NCBI GenBank assembly: GCA_004009845.1 | Contig: RMBW01000060.1 | Location: 1-64,000, forward strand | Length of the DNA stretch: 64,000 nt | Direction of reading: 5' to 3' | Source: Davidsoniella eucalypti | Lineage: Eukaryota; Ascomycota; Sordariomycetes; Microascales; Ceratocystidaceae | Made by a program: the position numbers and the translations under genes | The notes under the pieces: generated by a model | Database searches by the model: none | What the model was told of the DNA's origin: nothing | The model's input: only the letters and a program-made list of their open reading frames with translations | Shown: positions 46,494-57,821 of the stretch, one piece after another | How positions within the stretch are numbered: the first letter of the stretch is position 1 | Layout of the letters: every line of letters starts with the position of its first letter

Positions 46494-48683
46494 TTAAAGA
46501 CCCTGTGCCTTGCAGTAGTCCAGTCGTGCCAGATGGTTGAAAAGCGCCTCCTGTTTTGCCTTTGACAAAGGTTCTCTGCCTTCATCCACTGAAAGCTTCC
46601 TCCACTTGTTAGATGAGATATCACTCTTTGCTGGATGAATATCAGCTTTGTCAAAGTCGATTACAGTGATCTCTCCATTAGCCCCTTGCAGTACATTGGG
46701 CCACCGGACATGGCCATGCACCACCCCTAGGTTATGCATCTTTTCCAGAATAGAGGTGACTGTGCTGATGATGTCTGCTCTAGACTTCTCCGTGCCCGAG
46801 TTTGGTTTGACTTCTGTACCACCATAAGATAATAACATGAAGTAGATGATTCGTACATCAAACCAGTAATAGTATGTTTGACCCAGTGCCTTGAGGTCAA
46901 CAGAGCCAAGACAGACTGCAATTCCATTGCCTTGTAGTGACCTTAGCTGATTGTAGACAGTCACCTCTTTCTGTAGATCGACAACACGCCCTCCAGTAAC
47001 ACCCTTTGCAACAAAGGTATAGCCAAATTGCAGTAGTGTTATCTGAAATAGAGCACCACAACCACCCTCCTTTCCCAAAACCACAACACCTTTTACCAAG
47101 CTCTTAGAAAGTTGTTGACGTAGGAGATCCATGAATTGTTGGTGTGTAACGGGGTGCTTGTCCTTGCTCTGTATCATATTGCAATGTAATGCCACGTTGG
47201 GGCAGCTGCTGTCCAGATTCCTACCATTCATGAGTGATAACAGACACAATGATGTGCAGTATTCTCTTTGAAGACTGGCATCTGAGCAGCAATAAGAAGG
47301 TACTTGGTGTGATGATGAGCCACCAGCAGCAGGGCCACGGTCATGAGAAGGACCACTTGTGCTGCCTGCTCCGCTACCACCATTATCACCATCGAAGCCT
47401 GCTCCCCCATCACGTTTGCTGTGTGACTGAAGCACACGGTGTGGCACACCAATCCGAGTCAATTGTTGTTTTCGGGATGAAGCTGACTCCATGAATTCAG
47501 GGTCTCTTGGGATACGTCGGTACCTTAGATTGGGATTCTTTTCCGAAGCCAACTCAGCAGCACTAATATCCTGCAGAAGTTTGTTATAATCAACTTCCCA
47601 TTTCTCACACTGTTTGGCTGCCCTCATTCGTTCGTTGTCGTGCTGGTTCGATTGGAGGGCAAGCAGTGTGAAAAGAAGGACCTGGCCTACAGAATTGCTG
47701 TAGATAGGATCATCATTCGCCTCAACCTCTCTTGACGGGTGCGCCAGGTGGAAGTAGAGCACTGTCGGTTCAGCCCAGTCAATCTTGAGGAACACAATAC
47801 AATCTCCGTTAGTCACATAGGCGTACTCCAATCCGGCCTCCAACATGGAGTGATATGTCTGCGTGACAGCCGCTGCGGAGAAAAGTTCAGAGTAGTATTG
47901 AAACTTTTCAGGCCCAACAGTAGGTATCGTTACCCTATGAACAACCTCTTGACTGATGTTCATTTTTCGTAGCCCTTGTTTAAGATGCGTATTGTGAAGT
48001 TTGTAAGGCGCCTTGTATTCGATAACAAAGACAGCCCCTTTCCGGCCTGACTTTCTAGTGACACAATTTTGATCCGTAGGTACATTTGCATCCCGCTCCG
48101 CACCATCCCCGTTATCACCTGGCTGACGGAGATTGCTCGCTGATGTGTGGAATTCCACATCTTTGAGAAGAGGAGGGATGGTTCCTTTTTGAGAATGGAA
48201 GTCGGAGAGCCAGGACAAGATAAGCTCCACGGGTTTTTCGATGGTATTGTGCTGGACAGAAATAAGAGAAGGTTCATCTCTGACAATGTCGGTGCTGACT
48301 CTATGTCCTATAGTCTCGAGGCCATTTAAGCTTTCAAACAGTGACTCTTCGCGTGAACTGAGAGCTTGAAGTTGCTCAATCAAGTTGCCCTGAACTGATC
48401 CAAAGGTTGTCCATGGTGTAAGAAGGCTAGGACAGTGCTTTCTAGTAGGTTTGGTAGAAGGAGCCCTAGTTGTGAGGGCATCGGAAGTGTCGAGTCTGGT
48501 TTTACAGAGTACAAGTGTCTGGCAACCTCTCAGGTATTCCTCGATAGTCGTCTTTTGAAGTTTGCTATTGAATTCTGCAAGCTTTTCGTCTTTCTCTGCA
48601 AGCTTTTGTTTATCTTCTAAAGCTGCAGCGGTTAGCTGTGCAATTTGGAGGTGTAAGCGCCTCACTTCCTCGTCGTCCGGCAT
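46494..48683 (-). CDS. Spok-like protein: coiled coil, PD-(D/E)XK nuclease, Cys motif, kinase-like domain
   Basis: One open frame of 729 residues without introns. Residues 3-46 form a Glu/Lys/Leu coiled coil. A PD-(D/E)XK-like core has Asp204 and the motif VFVIEYKAPYK (Glu222-Tyr223-Lys224). A Gly/Ser-rich linker (425-458) leads to Cys476-x3-Cys480-x13-Cys494-x5-His500. The kinase-like domain (about 530-690) has a Gly-rich loop (LGKEGGCG), Lys560 in FVAKG, and VIDFDKA for DFG. The HRD-equivalent reads HGH at 656-658, so the catalytic Asp is replaced by His. This order equals that of Podospora Spok spore killers, where the nuclease part is tied to killing and the kinase part to resistance. That activity is not shown here. 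The alternative is a related CR-type effector. It sits alone between AT-rich flanks, diverged from the copies at the window edges. Confidence 0.8.
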   Translation of the reverse strand: MPDDEEVRRLHLQIAQLTAAALEDKQKLAEKDEKLAEFNSKLQKTTIEEYLRGCQTLVLCKTRLDTSDALTTRAPSTKPTRKHCPSLLTPWTTFGSVQGNLIEQLQALSSREESLFESLNGLETIGHRVSTDIVRDEPSLISVQHNTIEKPVELILSWLSDFHSQKGTIPPLLKDVEFHTSASNLRQPGDNGDGAERDANVPTDQNCVTRKSGRKGAVFVIEYKAPYKLHNTHLKQGLRKMNISQEVVHRVTIPTVGPEKFQYYSELFSAAAVTQTYHSMLEAGLEYAYVTNGDCIVFLKIDWAEPTVLYFHLAHPSREVEANDDPIYSNSVGQVLLFTLLALQSNQHDNERMRAAKQCEKWEVDYNKLLQDISAAELASEKNPNLRYRRIPRDPEFMESASSRKQQLTRIGVPHRVLQSHSKRDGGAGFDGDNGGSGAGSTSGPSHDRGPAAGGSSSHQVPSYCCSDASLQREYCTSLCLLSLMNGRNLDSSCPNVALHCNMIQSKDKHPVTHQQFMDLLRQQLSKSLVKGVVVLGKEGGCGALFQITLLQFGYTFVAKGVTGGRVVDLQKEVTVYNQLRSLQGNGIAVCLGSVDLKALGQTYYYWFDVRIIYFMLLSYGGTEVKPNSGTEKSRADIISTVTSILEKMHNLGVVHGHVRWPNVLQGANGEITVIDFDKADIHPAKSDISSNKWRKLSVDEGREPLSKAKQEALFNHLARLDYCKAQGL

Positions 48684-49231
48684 GTTGAGAAAAAAATATG
48701 GGGGAGAAATCGGCCAAAAGGTAATCGGCCAAAAGGTAATCGCTGATGTAGAAGTATCTTGATGATATGATCAGTCTAACTTGGTTGGTGTGATGATGGT
48801 GAATTTAGAAATGTTGTTGGCTAATTATGTATTTGATTTAAAGGAAGAAAGCTAAGTGGCAAATTGGGCCCAGTGGACTTTGATGTCTTTTTATGTAGGT
48901 AATTACATCTAATGTCGACAGCAAGATTATACCAAGTTACGCTTATAACTTGAATACTCTAACACTACAATCATATTCCAATTATTATGGTGGACATGTG
49001 TTCATGTAGTCTTTTAACGTAGTTGAATTATCTCTATTGGGTGTTTGAGTTTTGTTGTGTTTGCTGTCCTTTTTGCACCCAATATTGTGTTGATACTTTG
49101 TTTTCGCCACCCCACAAGAACCTATGATTATTGTGAGTATACAAGGGTTATCACCTAAGTTACTAATAGCATATGCTGATTCTTAACGTGTGTAGTGATG
49201 ATGATGATTGTGATTGTTCTCTAGTGAGGGT

Positions 49232-49251
49232 AACGGTGCCTGCGCACCGTT
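49232..49251. repeat. GC-rich hairpin (8-bp stem, 4-nt loop)
   Basis: AACGGTGC, loop CTGC, GCACCGTT: a perfect 8-bp inverted repeat in otherwise AT-rich DNA. Confidence 0.7.
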
Positions 49252-49292
49252 GCCTGAATACATGATTCTGCTGGTAAACGCTGCCTGTACGC

Positions 49293-49304
49293 GGTCACGT
49301 GACC
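49293..49304. promoter_or_regulatory. Perfect palindrome GGTCACGTGACC (bHLH/E-box type)
   Basis: A 12-bp perfect palindrome centred on CACGTG, the core bound by fungal bHLH factors such as Cbf1. It lies about 600 bp upstream of the Spok-like start and 3' of NCA2, so a target gene is uncertain. Confidence 0.4.
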
Positions 49305-49647
49305 GTGACCCACATACGGTGGCAATACTTGCACTGTGGTATACAGACAATTATAGTCGCTTTTTGTCATTATTGTATTTTTGAGCTTTACTTTTCTATT
49401 CTATGCCATGACTCCATGTATTTTGTTAAGATAGGACGTTTTAACTGAAAAGTGCTAATGTTAATGCTATGCTTCTAGGTATAACTCGAAGCAGTCAAAT
49501 TACCAGAGAACACCGTAGTCCTATCTTTCTTCGCTAAACTTACAATATTTGCTATAAGTACAGAAACCTTGACAAAGGTTGCAACCCCCAAACCAACACA
49601 AATCCCCTAGCACAATGGATCTGCATCCAACACCCCTACTCTGCCGC

Positions 49648-51717
49648 CTAAGATCTGATCCATCGGCTGTATGTCCAGCGAATGCGCTCTAGAGCCGCTT
49701 TCTGGACGGCAAGTTTGCCGTTAGCCAAGGACTCGATATCCTGGAGGAAACACTCCGAGATCTCGCCGCGGGGCAGCAGGCCAGTCCGATCAACCAAGTT
49801 CCGGAGCACATGAATCTCGCACAGCAACAAGCCATGTTCTTTATACGGCAGCACATCGCCCTCGGCGGGCTGTGCCTCAGCAAGGATGCGGTCGATGTTG
49901 CGTAGAATCATGACACCCTTACGCGAATTACCAATCTGCTTTCCACCGCTAGAAAAGAGGCCATTGAAGTATTGTACCACAGCTACCGTGACTAAAATAC
50001 CGGGTGTAAGACCTAGGAATCCAAAGACAAGCTCCTGGCTCTTGAGGAGCGAATCGATGCCGCTGATTGCTACCTTGAGATCAACCTTAGTCTGTTGGAT
50101 CTGGATGAGTAGCGCGCGTACAAGATCACCACGTACCGTACCCGTGAAGGGATGGCGAATGTTCTGCTCATAGGCACGCAGCACCGGCGTGACGTCGCCC
50201 TCGCTGACCTTGGCCTGAATATCCGCAATCTGTGCGGCGCTCAGTACCGAAGCAGAAGGCTCGGTAGCACTGCTGGCAAACTGTGGCCGATCTGTAGCAA
50301 AGTCGACAACCATGCGCTCGAGACTTTCCAGGTCGGCCTTGAGACTATCGCGACTCATGATAGCAAACTCGCTCTTCTCGTCGTGGCGGATTGTGCGCAC
50401 TAGTTTAGTGATGGGCTCAACAACCCAGTTGATGTAGAAATCGCGGAATGTGCTCCCCAAACCCTGGACCCAGGTGATCAACTCGGCACGGCGATTGGTA
50501 AGCACCCGTAGGATGGCGCCCGAAGAAAGGAGCGCAATGCCAGCGGGAAGCCACCAGCGAACGATAACACCGGGCTTGCCATTCTGACGCACAAGAGACT
50601 GCGTGAGTGCTTTGTGGCCTGGAAGGCCTTGGCGCAGAATTGTCAAGAGACGCTTGGTGAGGACTGAGGGGCTAGCAGAGTCATCTACCTCGTCGGCATG
50701 GAACAGTAGTGAGGGGTCTTCTTGGACACCGGAGAACACTTTTTCTTCAAATTCAGACACATGGGTGTCTAGTGATAGAACGTTGGTAAGCACCATATCA
50801 ATGAGGGCTACGCTACGCTCAACCGGGCTCTTCCAGTCGATATTTCCGTCGTCGGAGGATGTGCTAGCTCGGTCATCTGACACTCCGAAAACAAGGCCTT
50901 CGTCCATCAGAACACCTAGACCGCTGGCAGTCATCTGGCGCATCCTTTTGAGTTGTTTACGTTTTGCTTGAGCCTCAGCCTGGCAGAGCGCAAACGGAGT
51001 CATGATCTTTCCGCGCATATCATGGAGAGATCGATCTCGGATCGTGTCCTTGACGATGCCATAGAAACGGTTCCATCCGACATTGATGGCCTCACGGGAT
51101 TGGTCTAAGGTATTATCAAAACCCTCAGCCTTGAGGCTCTGGAACCTTAGCTTGGACTCGGCGTAAATTTCCCGAGACAGCGCCCATAATCTGAATGGAG
51201 ATGTCTGGATGGTGTAGATGGTGCTAAATCTGTACGAGCTCAGAACCTCGTTCCAGTACCACAGGTCTTCTTCAAGATTAATGTTCTCTTCAAGGAGAGT
51301 CTCCATGACGACACCAAAGGTCTGGATAGCCGCTTTTCCGACTAAACGCCATTCGATCTCTGACTCGTAAGGGTTCTTGGTATCTGTAGCGCTAACATCG
51401 CCGGGGATTTTGTGCAAGGAAGACTGCTCTAGCAACTGCTCAATTCTCCAGGCGGGTAGCTGGAAAGATGCCGAGGAAGTAGTTGACAAGTCCTTGGTTA
51501 TCTGGACAAGCTCGCTGACACGAGGAGACTCCAGTGCGATACTAACTTCGGCAGGTTTTCCACTGGTTGCTTGGACATTACTAGATGCAGGCGCTGTAAC
51601 ATCGAACGGGATCCGGTCAAGTTGGGCATCAATTTGACGCACACGACTAGAGGGTACGATGTTAGATGCTATCACGACATGTATTGGGACTTACACTTAC
51701 TCTGTGATGACCGACAT
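49648..51717 (-). CDS. NCA2: NCA2-like mitochondrial protein (nuclear control of ATP synthase)
   Basis: Two exons: a 17-nt first exon (51701-51717) encoding Met-Ser-Val-Ile-Thr plus two bases, and 49648-51646, giving 671 residues. The N-terminus then reads DRVRQIDAQLDRIP, the expected opening. Features of the family are WYWNEVLSSYRFSTIYTIQTSPFRLW, the GKIMTPFALCQAEAQAKRKQLKRMRQ stretch, a first membrane segment at WWLPAGIALLSSGAILRVL, a second at FGFLGLTPGILVTVAVVQYF, and the C-terminal GLLLCEIHVLRN with LPRGEISECFLQD. In yeast Nca2 influences expression of the mitochondrial Atp6/Atp8 message and sits in the mitochondrial membrane. Without the microexon the ORF would start at an ATG inside the intron (51675), giving a spurious N-terminus. 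Confidence 0.93.
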
Positions 51718-51885
51718 GATGGCTCAAGCAGGCAGGGCCTACAGTCCTGCTGTTAAAGTTTAGGTATGACCTATAAAGGTTCACGATTCCTGCTTAAGCT
51801 CTGGAAAATTGGCCTTTGGCTATGGCTTTCGTAGTCCGGTGCTGAAAGAGTAATTTGTGATGGCGTACAGGTGTGTCGTTTCTGG

Positions 51886-51893
51886 TCACGTGA
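51886..51893. promoter_or_regulatory. TCACGTGA site in the NCA2 promoter
   Basis: An 8-bp palindrome about 170 bp upstream of the NCA2 start, within a GGTCACGTGAC context. The core is the classical Cbf1/bHLH site. Regulation is inferred from position only. Confidence 0.45.
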
Positions 51894-53433
51894 CTATGGC
51901 GGCACAAGCAGGTAATACTGGGTGATACCGGATAAGACTGGGCGACAAAGCGGCACAAGGTTGCCATGAAACCAATGGAAGTACACTAGAACCCAGAAGC
52001 TAGAAGCTAAATCTATTCCAAGTCCTTGTTTGTAGTGCCACCTCCCCGCACAACTTTTCGAGGTCCGAAGAGAGCAGAATCGATAGACAGATGAATGAAG
52101 AAGAAAAGCAAGAGAGAAGCAACCATCGGGATCGTGGTGCGTCTGTTATTTACATCAAAAGCCAAGGTTCCATTGGGCTGAGCTGAAATGGATGTAATGA
52201 GACCTAATTGATGTCAGCTAACTCCAGGAACGTTAGAAAACGTATCGGTATCGTAATAACAACCTAAGATACAAGCTCTGATTCGATAACATGGTAGAAA
52301 TCCTGTAGCCTACTGAAGGCAAAACAAAAACAAGGCAACCCCACTATAAAGACTCTATAGTAGCAATATTGAATTCAGTAGAGAAGTAGGCTGAACAAGA
52401 AATGGGTTATTACTAGTTTTGCTTTATTGTGCTACAAAGTTTTCAATCAATTCTTCTTCCGATACAAGGGTCTATAGTTGCGTAACCCTAGGAATAAGCT
52501 GTGATAGTAATTATATGTCATCATGTACTTTGAATAGCTTTTGTTATCCATGTGATTCATGCCTGATGTTAGATTCCTACTACGTAAGCACAAAAACCCA
52601 TAAAGCCATAGCAGGGTAGGGCACCGGAAAGGAGGCGAGGCGCCTCTGTAGGTGTACTATCCGAAGGGGATTCTGAGGATAACGAGAATACAGCACTACA
52701 GCTATATAGTACTACAAGTAAATACATACATTTGTATCTGTATTCTGTACTATGGTAAGTATTCTGTACTGTGATAAAAGGTACAACAACAATGTCCATC
52801 GACAACAAAGGCTAGCCACAACGCTTACGCTAGCTTCTTGGTTAGTCGCTTTCGCTACATCTGCATCATATACAAGTTCTGCACTGCAATTCTTTGTCGA
52901 CTGGCTCAGGTAATGACCACGTAATTCCATACTAAAGGAGCAGGACAAGGAGCAAGACAAGGAGTAGAAGTGGTTGGCTGTGGGCGCCCCCACATTGCGC
53001 TGCACTAGTGTGTTTGCACTGGTGTGTTGTGTTGTTGCTGCAGGTAGAAAAAAAAAGAAGGGAGAAGGAGAACAAGGGGAGTTTGGCTAGCTAAGAATGG
53101 GAGTTTCAGAGGGCTGAAGAATCGACTCATCTTTAGACTAGATAGACTACATAACTGGATGGAAGACAAAGTATTGGCGTCTTGTTTGTATATACAGTCT
53201 GTATATGATAGTAGGTTGGAGGCGAGTGCTAGAGGTTTAAAGCATAGCATAGCATGGAATAGCATGGAAATAAGATGGGTAGTACGTATATTGTACGTAG
53301 AGATCGAGAAAGCCTAAACATCGCGTAGTGAGCGGCCCATACTACGTGTCTCTGTGTTGTGATTAGCTGTATTGTTTTGATTTATGAAAGTCATAGATGC
53401 CTTAGATATGCCCTACCGATAGATTGTTTTCAT

Positions 53434-53460
53434 TCTTTTTCTTTTTCTTTTTCTTTTTCT
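53434..53460. repeat. (TTTTTC)n pyrimidine microsatellite
   Basis: Four to five consecutive CTTTTT units. Confidence 0.85.
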
Positions 53461-53866
53461 GAATCTGCATCTTTGTCCTTCTATCTTTTCATCTTGAAAC
53501 CGACTACAAAAGTAATGTAATATAATATTCATAGATAAAGTTATACTGTACTTGGTAAGCCCCGCCAACACCCCTACCCTTAATACAGGCGCTACCCCGC
53601 TGTACTTTCTTAGCTAGGCCGTCCCTTGGTAAACTATAGCAGACTATTACAGGGCCCTTGTTAACGCCGTACAGTCCAGCATTGTTTCTCGACGCTGCAA
53701 GATATACCGCCTTATCTTCAAGCCTTGCTGCAGCTGAAGAACAACCGGTAAATAGTAATGGTTGACTAGTCTAATAGTCCAGTACAGAAAACCGATACGG
53801 ACCAGCCCAACACAGAACCCAACAACAGAACAAGCCGCCGTTGTCTACGTTCCTTTGCAACATTCA

Positions 53867-53884
53867 CCGACCGACCGACCGACC
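53867..53884. repeat. (CCGA)n tetranucleotide repeat in the probable SEC4 leader
   Basis: About four and a half CCGA units in tandem. Confidence 0.85.
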
Positions 53885-54182
53885 AACACCTCAATCACAA
53901 CCAACCTCCATAAACCACCATTACTCACTACAACCACAATCAACAATAACAACTATATTCGACCGGCTGTCTACGCTTGCTTTCCGTCCGTCGTCTCCTC
54001 CATCATCAACAACAGCAATAGTCAACCCTAGAGACAGAAACAGTCCTCGTCTCCTCCTCCGTCGCTTGCTCTACTCCCGCCGCTTCTCCAACCGACCGAT
54101 TCGTTTGCTCGTCGCTGTCTCTGTGCCAATATATCGAAACTCTTGAACAGACACTCCCAACATCCCATCTTCATACGCTACC

Positions 54183-55298
54183 ATGGCTAGCAACCGCAAC
54201 TACGACTTTCTTGTGAGCCTCCCTAATACTCTACTACTCCCTAGCCTTGCCAATACTGCTGTCATCGTCGCCATAATTGGCTACGAGAGCCTCTGGCTGG
54301 CGTCCCCACTTTGACCGATGGCTTTGTCCGATGACGGGAAATGCTCGTTGGGCTATCTGTTGGCCGATAGCTTTGATGGGGAGAGGGGCCATGTGAAATG
54401 GAATGTGTTCACTTTTCAGCCCTGCAACGCTGCCAGAGCAAGCACACAGACATTCCCATCTCTAAACCCCGCCAGTTATCAAATGCCCTGTCCTCGCCCC
54501 TCCGCCGACCCTTCCTACGATTCTAGAGACTAGCCCGATCTCCACGACCGAGCAAGGCGGCCTGAGACCCTTTCTAGCAGCGGAAATATAGAAACCAAAA
54601 ATACCAAGTTTACTAACCCTTTTTCTGTGTGCCCTCCTTATAGATTAAGCTTCTGCTAATCGGTGATTCAGGCGTAGGCAAGTCCTGCTGCCTGTTGCGA
54701 TTCAGCGAAGACTCTTTCACACCGTCTTTCATCACCACCATCGGCATTGATTTCAAGATTCGCACAATCGAGCTCGATGGCAAGCGCGTGAAGCTCCAGA
54801 TCTGGGATACCGCCGGCCAGGAGCGTTTCCGCACCATCACGACCGCCTACTACCGTGGTGCCATGGGTATCCTGTTGATTTATGATGTGACCGACGAGCG
54901 CTCCTTCAACAGTATGTTATGCCCTCTACATTGCCTCTATCATATATCTAGAAAATGACATTTAGCCGACTAACTCGCTCACCATAGACATCCGCACGTG
55001 GTTCAACAACGTTGAGCAGCACGCCACCGAGGGCGTCAACAAGATTCTGATTGGCAACAAGTGCGATTGGGAGGAGAAGCGTGTAGTTTCTACGGATCGT
55101 GGCCAAGCACTGGCCGACGAGCTGGGCATTCCCTTCCTTGAGGTATCGGCGAAAAGCAACATCAACATTGATCGTGCCTTCTACAGCTTGGCTGCCGATA
55201 TCAAGAAGCGCTTGGTCGACAGCTCGAAGAACGAAAAGGAGTCCTCAGGTGGAGTGAATGTTAGCGAGACCAATGCCAAGGGCAGCGGCTGTTGCTAA
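54183..55298 (+). CDS. SEC4: Rab GTPase of the Sec4/Rab8 group
   Basis: Three exons (54183-54212, 54644-54911, 54988-55298) give 202 residues. Exon 1 is only 30 nt and is followed by a 431-bp intron, unusually long for this window. GTPase motifs are complete: GDSGVGKS (17-24), switch I TTIGIDF (41-47), WDTAGQE (64-70), NKCD (123-126) and SAK (153-155). The protein ends in Gly-Cys-Cys, a double geranylgeranylation signal. The LLLIGDSGVGKSCCLLRFSED and effector region match Sec4/Ypt2/Rab8 proteins, which drive secretory vesicles to the growing tip via the exocyst. Length and motifs indicate a functional gene. The CAA-rich stretch upstream is a likely 5' leader. Confidence 0.96.
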
Positions 55299-57012
55299 GA
55301 ATGGCGCCGAGGATACGAACATCAATCCTCTCTTCAGCTTTTCTCTTGGGTCCTTATCCTTTGGATGCTCATTTCCATTTCCATTTCCATCCGTGCCTTT
55401 TTTCCTTCTATTTCATTGACGTTCTTCTTCTGGTAACCATATCTTTCACGTTTTCCTGCCTTTTTTCTCCGAATGAAACTGACCAACACACGAAATGGAT
55501 TAACTGTTCATTTATTCCACCCCCCCATTCCCCTTCCTCCTCTACGATCTTGAATTAGATCTTGGATATACAACACCCAAGATCCCGTATGACACGATAA
55601 AAAGCCACCCCACCACCCCACCACCCCTACTCCCCTGACGATGTTTACGAACCAAGACTTCGACTAGACGACACGACACAACAAAGCATACCCTAGGTGT
55701 GGATAAACTTCTAAAAGAAGAAAAAAAAGACTGAAGGTCGGCCAGCTTATTAGAAGAGATGTCCAAGAATAGCATAGTATGAGACTTGAAACCAACATCA
55801 CAGGCTTTTATCTACCAAATTTCTTATCTGGTCCAAGAGATGGAAGTAAAGAAGTAGAGAATATGGTGGATGAGACTGGAAAAGCACGAAAAAAAGAAAA
55901 GAAGAAGAATATTTGGGAAACGGCATCTTTTTGTTTCCTCCTGAGTGGGAAGGGAGGGGATCAGAGGTGAAGGTTTCCTAAAAAAAAAATCTTTATTCAG
56001 AAGCGAAGATGCGTTTCTGATCTAAAGGGCGTTCCATTCATGTTGGCATCATTCTCTTGCTAAATGCCCATGGGAGAATTACTTGCTTTACTCTACTTTG
56101 CTTTTGCTTCCTCTCTCCCTTCTTTCTCTTCAATTTATTCTTCTTTGGGTGGGTTTATTTGTTTTTCTCTAAACAATACTCGTTTGTTCCTAGGTTCACC
56201 TTTTGGCACAGATCTCATGTCACATATTTTCTATTTTTTTTTCTTTATTGGGTCCATATAGAGAGCTCGATCTTGGATTCATTATTCCCTTTTTTACCTT
56301 TTCATGTTGGGGGAGGTTTTTCCTGTTTTTTTTCTTGTCTCTAGCTCTCTCTCTCTTTTGGCTCTTATCTCTGTCTCATATCCCATCTGTCGTTTTCTCT
56401 GTGTTTTTATTTTAATACTTTTTTCTATATTATTTTCCTCTTTATCCTTATTGCTATATCTTGTTGTCTACTCACTATGTTGTCTTGTTTATTTATTATT
56501 CTTCTTAATACTTTATCATGTTTTTCTAATTCTTTAACTATGCTGGACAGCCCCTCCAGCTTGATATGGGATATGGATGGTACTACTACGGTAGCTATGA
56601 ACTATGTAACATCGAAGCTTGAGTGACGGGCAGTATTAGTATGAGTGCTCCAAGTGCTCTACTACAATGTATATAGTATTAGCACTGAAGTCGACCATTG
56701 TCTCAAGCCACTCTTGTCACACTTGGAACGGCTTCATAGAGTTTGTAAAGTGTATATAGTATAGATGGTTTCCCCAGCTCTTTTGAATTTTGTTCTTGAT
56801 CTTCACTCCAAGCTTCTTCTCCGACACCGTTCATCGCCTTCTTCTTCTAGTCTTTGAACATCACATCCTATTCTAGAAGTCATACGTGCAATAGGTTTCA
56901 ACATTGGCCTCTTTGCTTGTTATATCACTTTCCTGTCCATCTGTTGTCCTAGGACACACCTTCTTCTACCATCCCTTCCTTCCCTTCACATTACCACATA
57001 CACATCTTCACA
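55299..57012. other. 1.7 kb intergenic, pyrimidine-rich
   Basis: SEC4 3' region, including CATTTC tandem units at 55369-55390 and CACCC units near 55605, then a T/C-rich tract at 56080-56540 that yields long but meaningless Phe/Leu/Ser frames. Promoter of the transporter relic at the end. No gene. Confidence 0.55.
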
Positions 57013-57821
57013 ATGGGCGAAGTAAAACGCCCTATCCTCATCGGCGCCCCGCTGAACTGGGCCATTACCATGGCTGCCGGTAGCGGTTTCCTGCTGTTTG
57101 GTTATGATCAGGGTGTCATGTCAGGTCTGCTGACTGGCGACGCCTTCATCCGCACATTCCCCCAGATTGACACTACGTCAGTGGGTAACCACGGCGACTC
57201 TACGATACAGGGAACCGTTGTTGCCATCTACGAGATTGGGTGCTTCATCGGCGCTCTGTTCTGCATGGTTTATGGTGAGCGTATGGGACGCAGAATGTCC
57301 ATTCTTGTTGGCTGCGTAATTCTATCTATTGGTGCTATTCTCCAGGCTTCGGCCTTTAGCCTTGGTCAAATGATTGCTGGTCGTATTATTGCTGGTTTCG
57401 GTAACGGTATGAATACTAGCACGATTCGTAAGTTCTATCAAATCAACAGACACAAAATATTGTAAACATACTAACATGCCAATCAACAGCTATGTGGCAT
57501 TCCGAGTTGATGAAGCCTACCAGCCGTGGGCGTGGTCTTAGCATCGAGTTCTGCACCAACATTTTCGGTGTCATGTTCTCTTACTGGGTTGATTATGGCA
57601 TGAGCTACGTCAACAACGATGCGCAGTTCCGCTTCCCTCTTGCTCTACAGGCTGCCTTTGCTGCGTTGACCTTTTTCCTGGTTCTTGCACTGCCTGGGTC
57701 TCCCCGTTGGTTGATTGCCCACGACCGTCTCCAGGAGGCCTGTATGATTCTCTGGGCTGTTGAGAAGGATGCTGCTACCCTTCACCGCGAGAGCGAACAG
57801 GTTGTTCACCAACTACGGTGA
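57013..57821 (+). pseudogene. Truncated MFS sugar transporter (N-terminal half only)
   Basis: Exon 1 57013-57427 and exon 2 57490-57821, with a CTAAC branch point, join to 248 residues; normal sugar transporters have about 500-550. The first half of the family is well preserved: WAITMAAGSGFLLFGYDQGVMSGLL, GERMGRRMSILVGC (the DRxGRR loop), IAGRIIAGFGNGMNTSTIPMW, and PGSPRWLIAHDRLQEA in the central loop. After about residue 240 the transporter sequence stops, and the DNA continues, in another frame, into a glycoside hydrolase. Six of the twelve spans are missing, so it should not transport. It may still be expressed as a short protein because its promoter end and intron look intact. Confidence 0.8.

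Larger units (their letters stand above)
48684..49647. other. Intergenic, about 1 kb, with a palindrome-rich patch at 49.23-49.31 kb
   Basis: Upstream region of the Spok-like gene and 3' side of NCA2. Mostly AT-rich. GC-richer palindromes at 49232-49251 and 49293-49304 stand out. A direct AATCGGCCAAAAGGT duplication lies just upstream of the Spok-like start (about 48708-48740). Confidence 0.55.
51718..54182. other. 2.5 kb divergent intergenic region between NCA2 and SEC4
   Basis: No supported gene. Holds both promoters, T/C-rich and CCGA simple repeats, and a CAA/CCA-rich stretch (53820-54180) that is probably the SEC4 leader. Confidence 0.5.
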
